Assembly (NCBI RefSeq): GCF_001642475.1
Contig: NW_019173944.1
Location: forward strand, 310,001-374,000
DNA from: Fonsecaea monophora
Taxonomy: Eukaryota > Ascomycota > Eurotiomycetes > Chaetothyriales > Herpotrichiellaceae
Length of the DNA stretch: 64,000 nt
Direction of reading: 5' to 3'
The position numbers and the translations under genes are program-made. The notes below the pieces were generated by a model. It was not told where the DNA came from. It ran no database searches and saw nothing but the letters and a program-made list of their open reading frames with translations. Shown in pieces: positions 63,403 to 64,000 of the stretch; the stretch's first letter is position 1; every line of letters starts with the position of its first letter.

Positions 63403-64000
63403 ATGGTCAAGCTTGAAGAACTCGAAGATGAGCACTTCATCAACAAGCCAGATACGACCAAGGACGGCGCTCTGCTGGCAGACGATGATGAAGATTACAC
63501 TGACACTGGTGAGGAAATATACCCCCTTGCGCCGCTTTTCACATTTTTTTTGTCCTGCTATGCCATCGCTATATCTGGTCCCTCTCCGTCGAGGACCAAT
63601 GATCCATTCACCCTTTCGACGATTTTCTCCCAGTCCACTCGCAACCCACAGCAACAAAATCGACGTTCAGGATCTAATTTTTTCATCTAACCCAGACTCC
63701 GAGATCTCCGACGACGACGCCGTCGAGGCTCCCCTAGACGAGTCAATCATTGACCGCCTCTCCGCGCTCCGCGATATCGTGCCCCCGAAAACCCGCGCCC
63801 GCTTGGTTTCTGCCACCCAGACCGTATTTTCCGCAGCTAACGCCTCCATCACCTTCGGCGGGAAGAGCCTGTGGGTCGTCGCGACCAGCATTTTACTCTT
63901 GGGGATCCCCTATGCGCTTGCGCTGGGCGAGGAGCAGCAATACATGGAGGAGGAGCGACAGAGGGGGATAATGGAACAGGGAACGCAGGGAATCATCCAG
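63403..64000 (+). CDS. TOM22: mitochondrial import receptor TOM22, 3' end outside the window
   Basis: Central receptor of the outer-membrane TOM complex. Exon 1 (63403-63508) encodes MVKLEELEDEHFINKP and an acidic stretch. A 187-nt intron (63509-63695, GTGAGG...CCCAG) joins to DSEISDDDAVEAPLDESIIDRL, giving the very acidic cytosolic presequence-binding region. After a basic linker comes the single membrane segment (LWVVATSILLLGIPYALAL), followed by a Gln/Glu-rich intermembrane-space tail that runs off the window. The visible part is about 137 residues. Confidence 0.93.

Noticed and set aside
1..64000. tRNA, rRNA, CRISPR or transposon sequences
   Set aside because: I scanned by eye for B-box-like GGTTCGANTCC with a fitting A-box, regularly spaced repeats, long terminal repeats and transposase or reverse-transcriptase motifs, and found none. 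A tRNAscan or repeat search could still reveal degenerate copies.

Overview
The window is nuclear DNA of a filamentous ascomycete (Pezizomycotina). The signs are short GT-AG introns (about 44-190 nt, often with a CTAAC/CTGAC branch site), dense genes on both strands separated by 0.2-1.9 kb, and orthologues of fungal proteins such as MCH1, PPS1, SHE4, TOM22 and PPM2/TYW4. A black-yeast or other Eurotiomycete relative is a guess. I see no transposon, CRISPR array, rRNA or convincing tRNA gene, and no secondary-metabolite cluster.

Layout: 0-8 kb is the more accessory part, with a 5'-truncated sugar transporter, an RWD-RBR E3 ligase, an NmrA-like reductase and a secreted S1/P1 nuclease. 8-24 kb holds a proline-rich transglutaminase-like protein, MCH1, the proteasome subunit RPN1, mitoribosomal uL23m (MRP20), a peroxisomal Lon protease, HEM3 and TAP42. 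24-42 kb holds PPM2/TYW4, the dual-specificity phosphatase PPS1, a type II membrane protein resembling glycosyltransferases, an unrecognised mitochondrial-looking helical protein and the myosin chaperone SHE4. 43-64 kb holds TFB4, a taspase-type threonine aspartase, ARP3, a zinc-cluster-less fungal transcription factor, TRM2, a cysteine-rich single-pass membrane protein, PRP43, triosephosphate isomerase and the start of TOM22.

Most genes are conserved housekeeping genes for protein quality control (RPN1, Lon, RBR ligase), RNA modification and processing (TYW4, TRM2, PRP43), PP2A/phosphatase signalling (TAP42, PPS1), actin/myosin function (ARP3, SHE4) and mitochondrial biogenesis (MRP20, TOM22). 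They do not form one pathway. Several are divergent pairs sharing 335-445 bp promoters: RPN1/MRP20, Lon/HEM3, TAP42/PPM2.

The most interesting signals are in splicing and intergenic architecture. The peroxisomal targeting signal of Lon lies in a small last exon, and the preceding 5' splice site itself encodes the alternative stop codon. PPM2 carries a 255-nt, stop-free, phase-compatible segment inside its JmjC domain that may be an exitron. TAP42 has a 48-nt stop-free intron. The intergenic DNA carries clusters of palindromes built from TACCTA/TAGGTA and CCTAGG, and paired CACGTG E-boxes in three promoters. I found no clear new defence or biosynthetic system. Intron positions are read by eye from phase and family conservation and have no transcript support.
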